Shown here: piece after piece, positions 10,509 to 23,239 of the stretch
Layout of the letters: every line of letters begins with the position of its first letter
Position numbering within the stretch: the first letter of the stretch is position 1
Source of the DNA: Atherix ibis
Taxonomy: Eukaryota; Arthropoda; Insecta; Diptera; Athericidae
Reading direction: 5' to 3'
Length of the DNA: 64,000 nucleotides
Assembly (NCBI GenBank): GCA_958298945.1
Contig: OY282607.1
Span: forward strand, 36,551,000-36,614,999
Made by a program: the position numbers and the translations under genes
Notes under the pieces: model-generated
Databases searched by the model: none
Told to the model about the DNA's origin: nothing
What the model saw: the letters and a program-made list of their open reading frames with translations, nothing else

Positions 10509-10728
10509 GTGTATATTTTCGTTGCAGCGTCAACCAAAAAATTCGGTTTTCTTATAAGAATTTAAAACCAAGATCAAAAATAAATTTTTATTCTAGTTTC
10601 TGTAAAAAAAAATAATATTCCAAAATTAAAACAAAATCCAAATTACAATAACATATTATCGAAAATTCACAGAATATATCAAAAATAGTCTGTGAACTTG
10701 CGTGCTTGTAAAATAAGTTCAGATGGTA

Positions 10729-11260
10729 CGAGGTATGGCAGAAAAGTATATGGCAACACTGTTGTTCTTCATAAAATAGTGTTGCTATATACTTTTATGT
10801 GGCAACACTGTTATATGACAAAAGTGTTGATCTTTATATAACATAAGATGAAAAAATGGACATACCATTCCATATCAAGATTAAAAAATTTTCGGTGGAA
10901 AAAAGCTTATTTTGAGGACCGAGAAGCAGTGGAAGACGAATCGCGCTCAAGGATAATTAAAGTTTATGTTAGATCAGACGTTGCCGAATTTTGGATGCTC
11001 CACCATGTTTCTCATGCTAAGACTTTCCCCCTATTTACATAATGTTAGTTCTTGCAATTTTTTTTACTCTTCAAGATCCGAAACAATTTGACAGGACGCA
11101 ATCTTATTACTATCATTAATATCAAAAGAAGTGTAGCCTAGCAGCTGAAAGTGATTTAAGTCCAAATCGTCCAGCACTGATCCGAAAAGTGGATACAACA
11201 CCTCCGCTGATGTATAGCTACCCAAAGAAACTACTTCGAAGGGGATAAACATTGAAGTTT
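10729..11260 (+). mobile_element. Mariner remnant with deleted centre
   Basis: TA at 10727-10728 is followed by a mariner-like end CGAGGTATGGCAGAAAAG. A frame from 10848 includes KKAYFEDREAVEDESRSR, resembling the N-terminal mariner region (..FKEDREAVEDLPRSG..). It then passes to a degraded HHDNAP-like region (LHHVSHAKTF). The frame at 11211-11255 ends CIATQRNYFEGDKH, the typical mariner C terminus. Most of the catalytic core is deleted. The right terminus was not resolved. A local hairpin (10746-10760 with 10782-10796) lies in the left end. Confidence 0.65.
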
Positions 11261-13130
11261 TTAAACTAAAATTAAATTACCCTTATTACTTTTCTAAAAA
11301 TTTAATTAGTATAAATCTGAATGTAAGCCATTCACTTTATATTACCTATAAAGTGTGTTCCTAATTGCGGTTACTTTATAAAAATAATTTTTTTTGCAGT
11401 TAAAATTTGTACTTTGATGAATTTCCAGTATAAATATTATCAAATTTCTCTTTGCAATGATAAAATATTCACCGACATTAAAATTTGTGTGTGTGTGTGT
11501 TTTTTTTTTTGTGGTGACAAAAAAGAGAATTTTGATTTGTCTAAAATTTACTCGTCAAATTTATTATCGGATAAAATTTTCTAATTAAAATTTATAATTT
11601 ATTTGAAAATAATTTGAATGATAAAGTTTCACCATAAATAAATATAATTTTATATAAAAAAAAACACCCATTAAATATTTTTAAGCTTTCTGAGAAAATG
11701 ACAAATTAAGGATTCGAAAAAAATTAAATTACTTTTGACGAAAGTTCATGGACAAATACAAACACTTCAAAGTCATAATTGGAATTGAAAAATTATCCTA
11801 TCGAATATTTTTATTTCAGCAAGAAAAAAAAAAAGAATGTTCTGATTTATTTTAATTTATAAGCAAGCGGAAATCCTTATTTTTACATGTGTAAGTCCGG
11901 ATTTGATACAAAAAAAAAATTTATTACATTAATATTAAAAATTCAATTAATCTAACTTTGGATTATCTTAAATGTTTATTAATTATTGATTATTTTTAAA
12001 TTATCACAATATTGTGAGTAAGCACAAATATCTCAGAGGAAAAGGACCTTTAATATATATAAATTAATAAAAAAGAATTTCTACCAAGAGAGAAATATTT
12101 AATATTGATTAGAATGCTTTGAAAAATTTCCAAGAACTAATTTAGCTGCGGCTAGTCGAACAAAATTAATTTAGTCGCATAGTAATGCAATAATGTGATA
12201 TGCTTTGGATCCCTGCTGCCCAACTATCTACGTTATCCGTTTGGTAGCAATTTCATTCCATATTGGCTGTATTGGCCAGAGTGCAGCTAAAATGTGATTC
12301 TGTTGGGAATTTAATAAAAATCCACTACGAAATTAGTTTTTACTGCCCAGTAACAACTACCCGTCTTTCATTAGAATAACATTTGTATTCGTACGATTTT
12401 TCAACATGAACGCATATTTCTGCAAATACTAAAAGTAAAAGTGAAATTCCATAGTCCTGGAAGTATCTGTTTAGTCTTTTGTAAATATTAATAAAATGGT
12501 TTTTTTTTCTTTGAGCCAAAAATCGAAAAGAAAATCGTTTAGTTAATTTAGTTTGCAATTGGAAAATATTCTTTTTTCTGGTTATTATTTCAAGATATTA
12601 AAATCTAAACTTTTTTGTATCAGCACAATTTTTTTTTTAGTTTTAAATTTACAAAAATACTAAAAAAAAATTCTCGTTTTCGTACAATAATTTTTAGCAC
12701 AAATTCACGAAATTTTTTTTTAAATTTAAATCTATTTTAAAATTATACACATATACAATTGTAACTAGCAGTTTTTTTAAGAGAAGATACAAGGACATGC
12801 AAAAATGTAGACGAAAATACCTTTTGATATGTCCCAAGGAACGAGAGAATATATTTTATAAGTTCAGAAAATCGCGACGCCATTGCCTTTTTCGAATGTT
12901 GATGAGTGTAGAATAGAAGAGTGAAAGTGAACAGTTCTCTTCCTAAAGGATAATGTTGGTAGGATAAACGTGAATGGAATTTTTTATAACGAGAGATGCA
13001 CAGTTCATGAACAAATGGAACGTTCAGGTCACGATGGATAACAGTTTTAAGTACCTAAAAGGGAGAATTAAATTTCGAGTCCGTATGTCCATATTGGTTT
13101 CAATACCGTACTGTATAGTAAAATATATTT
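11261..13130. other. AT-rich intron, nothing recognised
   Basis: A+T-rich intronic sequence with a short (GT)n run near 11490. A GC-richer stretch at about 12790-13070 precedes the Jockey remnant and may belong to it, but no protein match was recognised. Confidence 0.4.
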
Positions 13131-13139
13131 AAAATATTA

Positions 13140-13850
13140 TAGTCTGCTTTTTTATGGTCAGTTTTGACTCACTTTTTAGAATTCGCAGTAATTTTTTCCA
13201 TCATCCATTAAATTCAGTTCTTTTAGTTTTCGTGTGGCAGTTCCAGATTAATCGTTTGTCAAATATGAGTCCAAAGTAATGCACGCTTGTTATTTGTAGA
13301 ATATTACTGGCATTTAGGGTTATATCAGAGGCCTGGTTTTGGCAGAGTATGAAAGTAATATGAGCAGATTTTTGAACATTTACCTCCGCCTTCCATTTTT
13401 AGAACCAAATTATTTATCCTATCAGAATTCTGAGTAGCTTCTGTGAACAATATTTTTGGGTAGGTTATCAAGTAGGCTAATTGGTAATAGTTGTCGAATA
13501 TTTCGAAAGAAATTGTTCCCTTCTTGTCTAGTTTGTATGCCTACGAATGATTAAAGGTGTTATTTGCGGTTAGAGTGTGCAAATAACATGAGTAAATTTT
13601 TGCAAATTTACCCCCGCTCTCCACCTTTTGAACCACGTTTCTGAGGGGTGGATGTGGTTTTGTAAGTTATTGATAACAGTGGAAGGATCTTTGTGATGTG
13701 TAAGGATGGTCGTATATTGCAGTAAAGATATCACTGTAAGAAGGAGTATTATGGGTGTAAATATTGTAAAGGATTGGACGTAGGATTCTTCCCTGAGGGA
13801 CACCGCCGGAGATAGGGTAAATGTCATAAAATTTAATATGTTCATCTATT
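13140..13850 (-). pseudogene. Two overlapping Jockey-like LINE reverse-transcriptase fragments
   Basis: Minus strand. The right piece (13570-13845) reads SPAVSLREESYVQSFTIFTP, then TTILTHHKDPSTVINNLQNH and TWFKRWRAGVNLQKFTHVIC, the region around the RT catalytic motif and thumb of Jockey-clade LINEs (..ADDTAIL..NNLQ.H...W...W...VN..K..H..FTL). The left piece (about 13207-13440) repeats the last part, WKAEVNVQKSAHITFILCQ, and continues with ITSVHYFGLIFDKRLIWNCH, the next Jockey block (..YLGLHLDRRLTW..). The shared block occurs twice, so two truncated copies lie in tandem. Many stops; dead. Confidence 0.75.
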
Positions 13851-13939
13851 TAAAAATATTAGTTTGAGAAATGGGATTTTAAGATGTATAAATAACCAGA
13901 AGATAGGAGTCGCTGGAACTTCCAAGGCAACCCAGCATA

Positions 13940-15480
13940 CGACTGGGCAGTATTCTTTTTAGTCAATATTCTGCTAGACAGCGGAATGCTCAGCTCAAAA
14001 TCCAAACTGAACTTTTTGATTTAATTAAAAAATTTAACGAAATTCACTTAATATATTTTGTATTAAGTAATAATAAAAATCTCGTTGAAAATTAATTTTA
14101 ATTAATTTGTGTAGGAAATTTTATACTAGTTGAGATCACATGAATAAGTGCGTATACTTTTCGAAACAAATTTCCCCTCACACGTTTTCATTGAAACGAA
14201 AACATTGCTGTTATTAGAATGTGTAATATTAACGAAAAACTTTCTGTTTACCTTTACGGAATATGCTTTTAAATGTAATAGAATATTTAATGGGGGTTGA
14301 ATAAACGTTTTTTTCTTCTTAAGGAATCATTAACTTTTTGAAAAGTTTTCAAAAACAACAATTTCGGTTTTTATGGTAGTCGTATTTTTTTTTTTTTGGA
14401 ACGCATATGTTTAAGTTAGTGGAAAAAGGATTGCAATACCCCTACTTTTATAGACTCTACTAAGAGTAGGGTTATTTTTTTCTTCGTTAAGAACTGAATA
14501 TTTTATACAGTTAGTAAGAAAATAAACAAAAAGTAATTCTGCTTTTTTTCTAGTCTTTAATAAATTTGTGAAAATATGCTTTTTTAAAAGACTTTTAAAT
14601 TGAAGGATTTAAATTTTGAAAATAAGAAAAATTTTCATCCCCAAAATTATGCGAGGAAAAACGATAAAAAAAAATATTTGAAAATTAGGCAAATACCTTT
14701 TAAAATCTATTTACAGTTGGGTATGTAATAATTCTAATTTTTGTTATAAAGTTTAGTAAATTACAATTAAAAAATAGAAAATTTATAAATAACACATAGT
14801 ATGTTAGTCCTTTTTGAAACGGGAACTCGACCACATGTTACTGTGTATATGACATTTTAAAAATATTTCCCTAACATTCACTCCGTTAATTTTTACAGTA
14901 GTTGGACAATTATTATTTGTTATTTTTTGGATTCCTTCTGTTTTTGTACATTTTGGCTACCCGAAATAATATTTTATTATTTTTGGTAGGATAGAAATAA
15001 TTTTAGTTTTTATTTCCCATAAAAATACATGTTTCCAGTTTAGTTAACACGTTTTAGATATTTTTCTATATATTCCATACTAAATTATAAATGTGGATGC
15101 TTTAGTAAGTTTACTATCATTAATTTGTTGGGAAAAAATCAAAAAAATTCGAGTTAAGAATAAATAATTTTAATTTACCATAAATTTTATTTTATACAAA
15201 AAAAAAATGAATTTAAAAAACAATTATAAATCGCTTTTTACAATAGGCAGAAAATATCGTAGGACTATTTTAAATTCATTAAATTTGGTATATTTTGAAT
15301 ATTTAAAAATCAAATTGACCGGTATTTTTACGTAACGATTGACCGGTATTTTTACGTTTTTTTTTAGTGGGAGGACAACAAATGATTATTAATACCAGAA
15401 GTACCTATGAGTTTTCACTAACCCATTATCCTGACATATCCTAGCAGTGCCTAGAATTTTTAAGGTTTGTTACTGTAGTT
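13940..15480. other. AT-rich intron, nothing recognised
   Basis: Intronic A+T-rich sequence; no exon, RNA gene or transposon coding sequence recognised. Confidence 0.5.
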
Positions 15481-15788
15481 ATTTAAGTGGAAGCAGCGAG
15501 CACATACTCTGACAACAAAAACTGGTATCACGGGGATCTGGTTACTGACTGTAAGCAATGGATGTACCTGTGTTGGATATTGATGGTGAGTTGAAAACGA
15601 GGTAAATGGTCTACCAGTTGATGCTACTCATCATTGTATAATTAACGGATGTATTGTTTGATTGCTTCATGCATAGAGCAGGAAGGCGAGTTTTGAATAA
15701 AAATAGAATGGTAGAGTACGTATGCTCGAGCGAAAGACGGCAGATGGAACTGACTAGCTGAAAACTGTGGGTTAAAATAGAACTATTA
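15481..15788. other. GC-richer flank of mariner, possible older element
   Basis: This stretch and its counterpart at 17030-17300 are richer in G+C than the neighbouring intron and are separated by the mariner insertion, so the mariner may have hit an older repeat. No family was identified. Confidence 0.3.
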
Positions 15789-17029
15789 CGAGGGTCATTC
15801 AACAAGTACTTAGCCTACAAAAGAAAAACGAAAATTTTAGAAAGGTGGCAATTTATTTTTCCACATAATCTCCTTCAAGCTCGATACACTTGGCCCAGCG
15901 ATGCTCTAACTTTTTTAACCCGTCCAAAAAATACATTTTGTCGAGGGAAGCAAACTAGACCTTCGTGGCGACGATGACCTCCTCATTCGACCCAAATCTA
16001 TTCCCGGCGAGTGATTTTTTCAGGTTTGGAAACAAAAAGTAGTCACAGGGGGCCAAATCTGGAGAGTACGGTGGATGAGGCAGCAATTCGAAGCGCAACT
16101 CGACCAATTTGGCCATGGCGACGACGGAGGTGTGAGCCGGCGCGTTGTCGTGGTGGAACAGCACTTTTTTCTTGGCAAAGCGGTGCCGCTTTTTCTTCAA
16201 TTCGACGTCAAATCGGCCCAATAAGTCAGCATAGTAGCGCCCCGTGATTGTTTTACCCTTCTCGAGGTAATCGATGTGGATCACACCTTGTGAATCCCAG
16301 AAAACGGTGGCCATCACCTTTCCGGCCGATCGAACAGTCTTCGCCTTCTTCGGAGCACGTTCGCCGGGTGAAGTCCACTGTTTCGACTGTTCCTTGGTCT
16401 CTGGTGTGTACCAGTGAATCCATGTTTCGTCGACGGTCACGAAACGACGCAAGAACTCCGCTGGATTGCGCTGAAACAGCGCCAAACACGTCGCCGATGT
16501 GGTCTCACGATTGCGCTTGTTTTCCGGTGTAAGCAAACGCGGCACCCATCGCGCCGACAGCTTTCTCATGCCCAGTTCTTCGTGTAGAATATGATGCACC
16601 GTTCCTACTGCGATGCCCACAGTCTCAGCTATCTCGTGAACCTTCAATCGACGGTCTGCCAACACGAGATCGTGGACTTTTTTAACGTTTTCCTCCGTAG
16701 CAGCCGTTTTCGGGATACCTGGGCGTGGCTCATCAAAAACCGACGTGCGGCCACGAACAAACTCGTTGAACCAATTCTTGACGGTCGCCATCGAAGGAGA
16801 AGAGTTACCATACACAGCATCCAAGCGATCTTTGATTTTGCTGCGCGTTTTCCCTTCCAAAAACAAGAATCTAATCGCTTTCAAAGGCTCTCAAAACAAA
16901 ACTAATGAAGGGAATCGACTGAAATTTTGACAGTAGGCTACTAAAAAAAAGTACTTCACGATGGTAAATTTATTTTGTGACAGTAGTTCCATCGGGCGGT
17001 GAGGCTAAGTACTTGTTAAATGAATCTTG
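15789..17029 (-). mobile_element. Near-complete mariner (DD34D), 1.24 kb
   Basis: TA at 15787-15788 and 17030-17031 flank the element. Terminal inverted repeats are CGAGGGTCATTCAACAAGTA on the left and CAAGATTCATTTAACAAGTA on the right, both continuing CTTAGCCT. It carries one transposase gene on the minus strand and is of standard mariner length. The body is clearly GC-richer than the surrounding intron. Confidence 0.93.
15844..16884 (-). pseudogene. Mariner DD34D transposase, one internal stop
   Basis: The long frame 15955-16884 covers the helix-turn-helix (FLFLEGKTRSKIKDRLDAVY), TVDETWIHWYTPETKEQSKQ with the first Asp, HHDNAPAHTSVVAMAKLVEL with the second Asp and SPDLAPCDYFLFPNLKKSLA with the third. 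The spacing D to D is 34 residues. A TAG stop interrupts at 15955-15957 (probably from a Tyr TAC codon). The same frame then continues FASLDKMYFLDGLKKLEHRW to the expected C terminus GDYVEK near 15860. No ATG sits at the expected start, where the frame opens at a TTG after a TGA. It is otherwise complete at about 350 residues. Confidence 0.9.
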
Positions 17030-17031
17030 TA

Positions 17032-17560
17032 AAGAGTATGCTGATAGAAACTTTTACAGGGAGGAAAAAGGTGTGGGTGTCCCATCGCACGAAGTAATAT
17101 CCAAGCAATAAGTTGAAAAGGAAATAGGGTCCTTAAAGTTGGATTTGAGCGAGCTGGATGCAACCATCTTAATCTAGTCAGCTGATCTGGTGAAATCCAT
17201 TTACAAGTACAGGTCTAATAAGGCATATCTCAATACCGACGGTCGTAGGCGACATGTGGTATTATGTCTAACAATAGGTATATCACTTTAAATAACACAA
17301 TTATTCTGTCCTGCTCAGCAAACTATAGCCAGAACAACGCTTCACAAGATTCTGAAGCTGTATTTAAAAATGTTGTAAGCAAGATTCAACTGGTTCATTA
17401 TTTATTATTTTAAGAAAGCTTTATTTTATGTTATTTAAATGGCCGCTATGAGACTTCCTACAGGCATCGATTCTTTTGAGGTAATTTTTGATGACTTTTT
17501 CTCACATTTCGAATTTTGTTTTTTAAATGCTTTATTATAGGTTTAAAATTTTGTACGTAA
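17032..17560. other. Mariner right flank, possible older element
   Basis: 17032-17300 is GC-richer. The segment near 17240-17270 (GTCGTAGGCGACATGTGGT) resembles GTCGAAGGCGACCTGTGGT near 25650, suggesting a shared dispersed repeat. No coding content recognised. Confidence 0.35.
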
Positions 17561-17990
17561 AAATTATTTTTTACGAAACCCTAAAAGAAAAAGTCGATCA
17601 GCATCAAATCTTATGATCTTGGACATGAATTGACCATATCTCGAAACGAAGCGTCCTGGGAACTTTTCACGCAATAAAACAATAAATTGTCTTCTTGTAT
17701 AGCTTGTGGTGCCGATTTGTTAAAAGTGTGTATGTGGGTGGTATTCATTAAAATCTGTATATTTAGGGAAAAAGAAAATACGGCAATAGTGTCCATAATT
17801 GATAGCACACCAAACAGCATAATGTCGCGGAAAAAACAATACAATAACTTCTGCACATTCACTTGTGGGTTTTTAGAGCCTCATGTATGTCGATTTTATA
17901 AAAAAACATACAATAATTTCTCAACAGTTACTTGTGGGGTTTTCAGAGCCTTGTTGACATATCTACTGAGTGAGAAATGAACCTCAGATG
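17560..17990 (-). pseudogene. Decayed DD41D-like transposase remnant
   Basis: On the minus strand, FNKSAPQAIQEDNLLFYCVK then SFRDMVNSCPRS, a stop, and DLMLIDFFFRV align with the DD41D core FQQDGATCHT...ISRNCDIEWPPRSCDLTPLDYFLW. The catalytic residues are mostly lost. The region 17825-17965 contains a diverged tandem duplication (CAATAACTTCTGC / CAATAATTTCTCAAC). Old and non-functional. Confidence 0.5.
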
Positions 17991-20211
17991 ACACGATAGA
18001 ATCACTACATTTTTTGGAATTTTTTATAATTAACATATAACGCATTTTTTTCAATTATATGATCCACAAATTAAAATCTAAATAACTTTTATCTTAAATG
18101 GTATATTTTTTATACAGCTATCAAAAGACAGGATCATACTTTTTTAACTGCAAACTGGATATTAATATACTAAATTATCAAAAAAATTGTTTTCACTATT
18201 TTGTAAATTAAGGTATATAATTATTATAAAATAATCAAAACTTTAAAGTCAACAAAAATATTGCAGTATTAAGAAAGAAACTTTCAGAAAAATATAATTA
18301 ATAAAAAATAATTTTATTTGATATTTAATGGTTAGTTTTTTCTTGCGCAATAGATTAAAACTGAAAATCAAAATATTAGTGAATATCAAAAAAGAAAATA
18401 TTACAATCAATTTATTCTGAATGTACTCTGGAAAAATATTATAATCATCTTGTTGAGTATTTATAGTGTAAATGTCACTTAATTACCCACAAGACAACTT
18501 TGCTCTGGAACTATTTTTATACTCGTATATATTCTGAAAGTTTAACGAAAATAGAGTTCTCGAAATTCCCATGAAGTTCAAGTGTGCCACACGATATTTA
18601 AAGTTCATAAAAACCATTTCCAGCTTTAACACAACTATTATTATAACACATTTTTTTTTGTATAAAAAAATTCTTGTAATTTTGTAGAATTTTAAATAAA
18701 AATAATAAAACAAATAACGACCAAATGAGCCAACAAACAATCGATTAAATGAACAAAATGAATTTTTCACATAAAGCCTTATGAAAAGAAAAATTCACTG
18801 CATATACCCATGTACAAAAAAATTAATGCTTTTAATATTTACTTTTAATGGATTTGGAAAGTAAATAAATTTTAAAATAAAATTCTTTAAAAAAAAAGTG
18901 CTTCTCAAAAAATTTTTTGTTTTGTGGTTAACTTTTAAGGTGTTGCCAAAATATATGATATTGTAGTTTTTTTTTTAAAGAATTTGATAAATAATGATTA
19001 TTAATTAATTAATTAATCCAATATTAATTAAGTGATTATAGAAAAAATAATAATTTTTCATTGAAAAAGGGTTGATTTGATGTTTTTGTTAAAATTTATC
19101 TTTCAGAAATTTCTCAGAAAAAAAATTACATTTCATTAATTTGAGAGCATTTTACAAATAATTATATTCAAAAAGAATTCCTATTTTTTTCTAAGGATAT
19201 ACATATATTATATTGTAGACTTTGAAAATGTAAATGTATATATTAAAGCTGTATTTTTTTCTTTTGTATTTAACCAACATTTAACACCTTCCAGAAAAAA
19301 AATTCCTAATTTATTTGGCACTTCATAAATCATTTGTTAATTTGTGTAGTCATTAATATTCCAGCTTTCAAATAAAAATTCTCTTCTCTATTAAACAATT
19401 TTTTACATAAGCATTTTTGTTGTAGAATTTCACAGAATTGTAAAAGGGACATGATCCTTTGAAACAAGAGAGTTGGATACAAAGTGTCAACAGGTAGCAA
19501 TTGTACTTATATCAGCACATGGCGGCTAGGACTTTCAATGGGGACTATGTTTAAGGAATATAAATTTTACTTTGTAGCGTTGATACCCATCTACATGAAG
19601 GTAAATGCCACCATTAATACGCACTCACGAAAATGAGATGTCTAGACAGGACTAAAAATAGAATATTATTCCTCAATATGTACCTGGTCAAATGGATTTT
19701 ATCTACCATCATATTATCATGCTATGGAATCAAGTGTAAAGTTAAAATTTTAATTAAGTGGAAAAATTTGAAAATTATTTACTTCCAGGTTAACAATGTG
19801 GTGTTTTTTTTTTATTCAAAAAAAAAAGATGGATTGTTTTGATTATAAAAATGTAATACAATGAAATTAAATTAATATTTTTTATAATTTTTAAAATGGG
19901 TTAACAAGAGGGTTTCAATTTTTTTTTCTTTTTTTTTTGTAACAATTTTTGATCGTCATTTTGTTTAATACAAAAGAAAAACCGTTTGGAAACTCATTAT
20001 TTATGAAAATTTTTTTAGACTTAACATCTTCCTTAATTTTTAGAATTATTCTCAACAAAAAAAAACAATTAAAAATAATTTGTAGTAATTAATAATTTAA
20101 TTTATAAAAAAAATATAAAAAGAAAAAATTCGTAAAAAGTACAAAAATTATTTAATAATTGTTAAAAAAATTAACACATTTAAATAAAGACAGATTATCT
20201 TAGTCAGATTA
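17991..20211. other. AT-rich intron, nothing recognised
   Basis: A+T-rich intron with (TTAA)n-like runs near 19000. Short open frames lack similarity to known families. Confidence 0.5.
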
Positions 20212-21469
20212 CGAGGTTCGTTCAATAAGTCCTTAGAAAAAGATGAAAAAAAACTGTTTTTTAAAAAAAAAAATTTTATTTTTCAACATAATCTCCTTTT
20301 AGCTCAATACACTTTTCCAACCGTTTTTCCAAAATTTTTATCCCGTCCAAAAAATAGGATTTCGGAAGTTCTGCAAAATACTCATCCGTTTGAGCAATAA
20401 CGTCCTCGTTGGAAGTGAACCGTCGTCCGCCAAGCCATTTCTTCAGATTGGGGAAAAGAAAATAGTCGCTCGGGGCCAAATCTGGTGAATAAGCGGGATG
20501 CTGCAACAATTCCATTCTCAATTCCAAAATTTTGGCCATGGAAACAGCGCAGGTGTGCACACGTGCATTGTCCTGATGCAAGAGGATTTTTTTCTTCTTC
20601 AGATAGGGGCGTTTCTCTTTGATTTCCTCGCTCAACCGTTGCAATAACGACGCGTAATACGCTCCTGTTATTGTTTTTCCTTTTTCCAAGTAGTCGATAA
20701 AAATGATGCCCTGCGAATCCCAAAAGACCGTGGCCATCACCTTGCCGGCCGATGGCACAGTTTTTGCCTTCTTCGGAGCCCGTTCACCCTTGAAAATCCA
20801 CTGTGATGACTGTCTCTTCGTTTCTGGAGTGTAGTAGTGTATCCAGGTTTCGTCCACAGTGACATATCGACGAAGGAATTCGGCAGGATTGCGATGAAAG
20901 AGTGCCAACATAGCCTCAGAGTCCACTACACGATTGCGCTTATTCTCTTCTGAGAGCAAACGCGGCACCCATCTTGCCGAAATTTTTTTTCACAGACAAT
21001 TTTTCATGCAAAATTGAAGCGACTGTTCATTGTGATATGCCCGTGGCCTCAACTAATTCGCGCACTTTAATTCGCCGATCGTTCAAAATCAGATCGTGGA
21101 TTTTGTCGATGATTTCAGGAGTAGACACCTCAACTGGGCGTCCTGAACGATGTTCATCTTTTGTGGATGAACGGCCACGTTTAAATTCATTCACCCAATT
21201 GTAAACCGTCGCAAACACAGGTGCAGATGTGCCATGAACTGCATCCAACTCGGCTTTGATTTCTTTCGGGCTTAAGCCTTTCAAATGGAGATGTTTGATG
21301 ACAGCCCTAAACTCGCTTTTTTCCATTGTTATGCACAAATAAATGTCGTTAACTTTAATTGACGATAGAAATTGACCTACAGCTTTCCTGTCGATAATGC
21401 TACTAACAACAAAAATCTACTAACACTACGAGCGCAATTTCTCGGATTTTCTAAGAACTTATTGAACGT
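20212..21469 (-). mobile_element. Mariner copy A (DD34D), same family as 30851-32068
   Basis: The left terminus after TA (20210-20211) is CGAGGTTCGTTCAATAAGTCCTTAG. The right end stops at TTGAACG followed by TA, lacking the last few bases (ACCCTCG) seen in copy B. It carries a minus-strand transposase in two blocks. Sequence agreement with copy B is high along the whole length. Confidence 0.9.
20276..21338 (-). pseudogene. Mariner transposase copy A, stop and frameshift
   Basis: The N-terminal block 21027-21338 reads MEKSEFRAVIKHLHLKGLSP and the helix-turn-helix, ending VEATGISQ at a TGA. The C-terminal block 20276-20968 reads VPRLLSEENKRNR, TVDETWIHYYTPETK, HQDNARVHTCAVSMAKILEL, SPDLAPSDYFLFPNLKKWLG and CIELKGDYVEK. 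D-to-D spacing is 34. Two lesions separate the blocks: TGA in place of a Gly codon, and a run of eight A where seven would keep frame (near 20983-20990). Apart from these the protein is full length (about 345 residues). Confidence 0.9.
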
Positions 21470-22780
21470 ATTTTTATAATTCAAATATGTTAAGAGGTCT
21501 AAATACTCTTAATAATAACCGGGAAAAAAAAATTATGAAACTTATTATCAGTAAATTTTCTAACAATTTGGAAAACTAATTTCTTGATAAAAAAACAAGA
21601 ATTTCACTGAATGAAAGCTCATTATTAGAATATGAAAAAAAAATTGAATTTTTGGAAAATTAACTATGGAACTTTGATTTATAATTTCTATTATTATTAT
21701 AATTTTTCTGAAAATATTAGACCTTATGAACCCCTGCCCTAATGAACAAATTTTTTTAAATTCGCTTAATTTTTATTGAACATTTTTCCTTCTCACCTTA
21801 TACAAAGTGGAAGCTATCAAAATTGTGTAAATATTTGTTAAATTTATAATATATTCTCAAATTTTTGTGTTTTTAAATTTTTAAAATAAAATAATTTTTT
21901 GGATTGTTTATGCATTTTTAAGTTGAATATTTTTTGAAGAACAGGTAAACTTTTATTAAAAATGCTAGTATTTTTTTCAAAAAACCAAAAAAAAACTTCA
22001 CCGGCAATTCTTAAAGAAATTGTTAAGGTGTGTTAATTTTTTTAATTTCAATCAAAAATACTTTTTACGAAATTTTTTTTGGTAAAAGATTTAATTTTTT
22101 TTCCAATTATTTGTGATTTGAGTCAAAAAATGCTTGAATGAATCTGCTTTAATTAAAAAGAAAATTTTATCAAATAAAATTTATCAAAAATATTTCAGGT
22201 TCATCTGAAAAGCTTTACCACAATTCAAAAATGTTCGATGATTTTCCTTTCGGGTTTCTTTGAAAATTATTTTATGTGCATACATTTTCGTAGTTTTGTT
22301 ATTTTGTTAAGAAAGTTATTTTATTTATTTTTGCATTTAGAATTTTGCATTTCTTAAAAATTAACAATAAACTAATTGTATTATTTTATATTTTATTTTG
22401 TTAAATATCAGACAGGTTATAATTCAGTGATTTCATATCGATCGGATTTATTTTTTTACAAATTATCCCAAAAATATTACTTAAAAAATCTTAAAAAATT
22501 AAAAATTTATTGAAAAATTATCTTTATGTATTCTCCGTTATCTTACTAGGCTCAGAAGCCAAATCATGGCAGATCTTCTCTTTGCGGTAGTCGATGGAAA
22601 AACTGTTGGAATATGACCAACAGATTAGCAATCAATTCACTGAGTTCAAAGCCACTTACGATAGCGTAGCTAAAGTAAAAATCTACACATCTACGATAGA
22701 GTTTAGCATTTAAGAAAAATTGATTAGACTGAGTATGCTGACCATGACTAGTATGAGAGGAAGTGTTAAATCGGCCCAAT
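21470..22780. other. AT-rich intron, nothing recognised
   Basis: A+T-rich sequence with long poly-A/T tracts. The open frame 22564-22779 (minus) has no recognisable similarity. Confidence 0.5.
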
Positions 22781-22789
22781 CACGTTAAG

Positions 22790-23200
22790 GGCCATTTCTC
22801 GTCTACAGTGCGTTCTTTATAACCTGGCGCTAGAAAATTCATTCATGACTCAAGGGTAAACATGGAAGCAGTATGCTTCTGAAGCTAGCCTAGCTTATAG
22901 CATTCGCCGTACACGTCGTACGAGCGGGCTTCAGCAAGATTGAGTCAGAGGCCAAAAATCTTAGGGTAAACATAAAGAAAGGCGAAATAAAGCGTCAGCG
23001 TCAAAGATAAGACCAACTAGCACAATTCATGTACACATTGCAGATTATAGCTTTGAAGGAGTTAAATAATTTTCCTGTCAGCCAAAAGAGCCCTTCTTCA
23101 GTCAGTCTTAATTATTTCGCTTGAAAATTCTGATCATAACATCGAGGCTACTGCTGTACATAACGCTAGTCTTCATAGCCATCATATGTTCTTCAATAAC
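22790..23200. other. GC-richer flank of the ~170-bp array
   Basis: This stretch has clearly higher G+C than the intron around it and leads directly into the tandem array. It is probably part of the same repeat or an undefined transposon. No protein family was recognised in either strand. Confidence 0.35.
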
Positions 23201-23239
23201 TTTGATTCTCTACAAAAACCATTCCGAACACTTGTCCAT

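Noticed and set aside
16248..16532. Plus-strand frames over the mariner at 16.0-16.9 kb
   Set aside because: Antisense shadows of the transposase.
22564..22779. Possible SLO2 linker exon
   Set aside because: No splice sites in compatible phase and no resemblance to SLO2 linkers.
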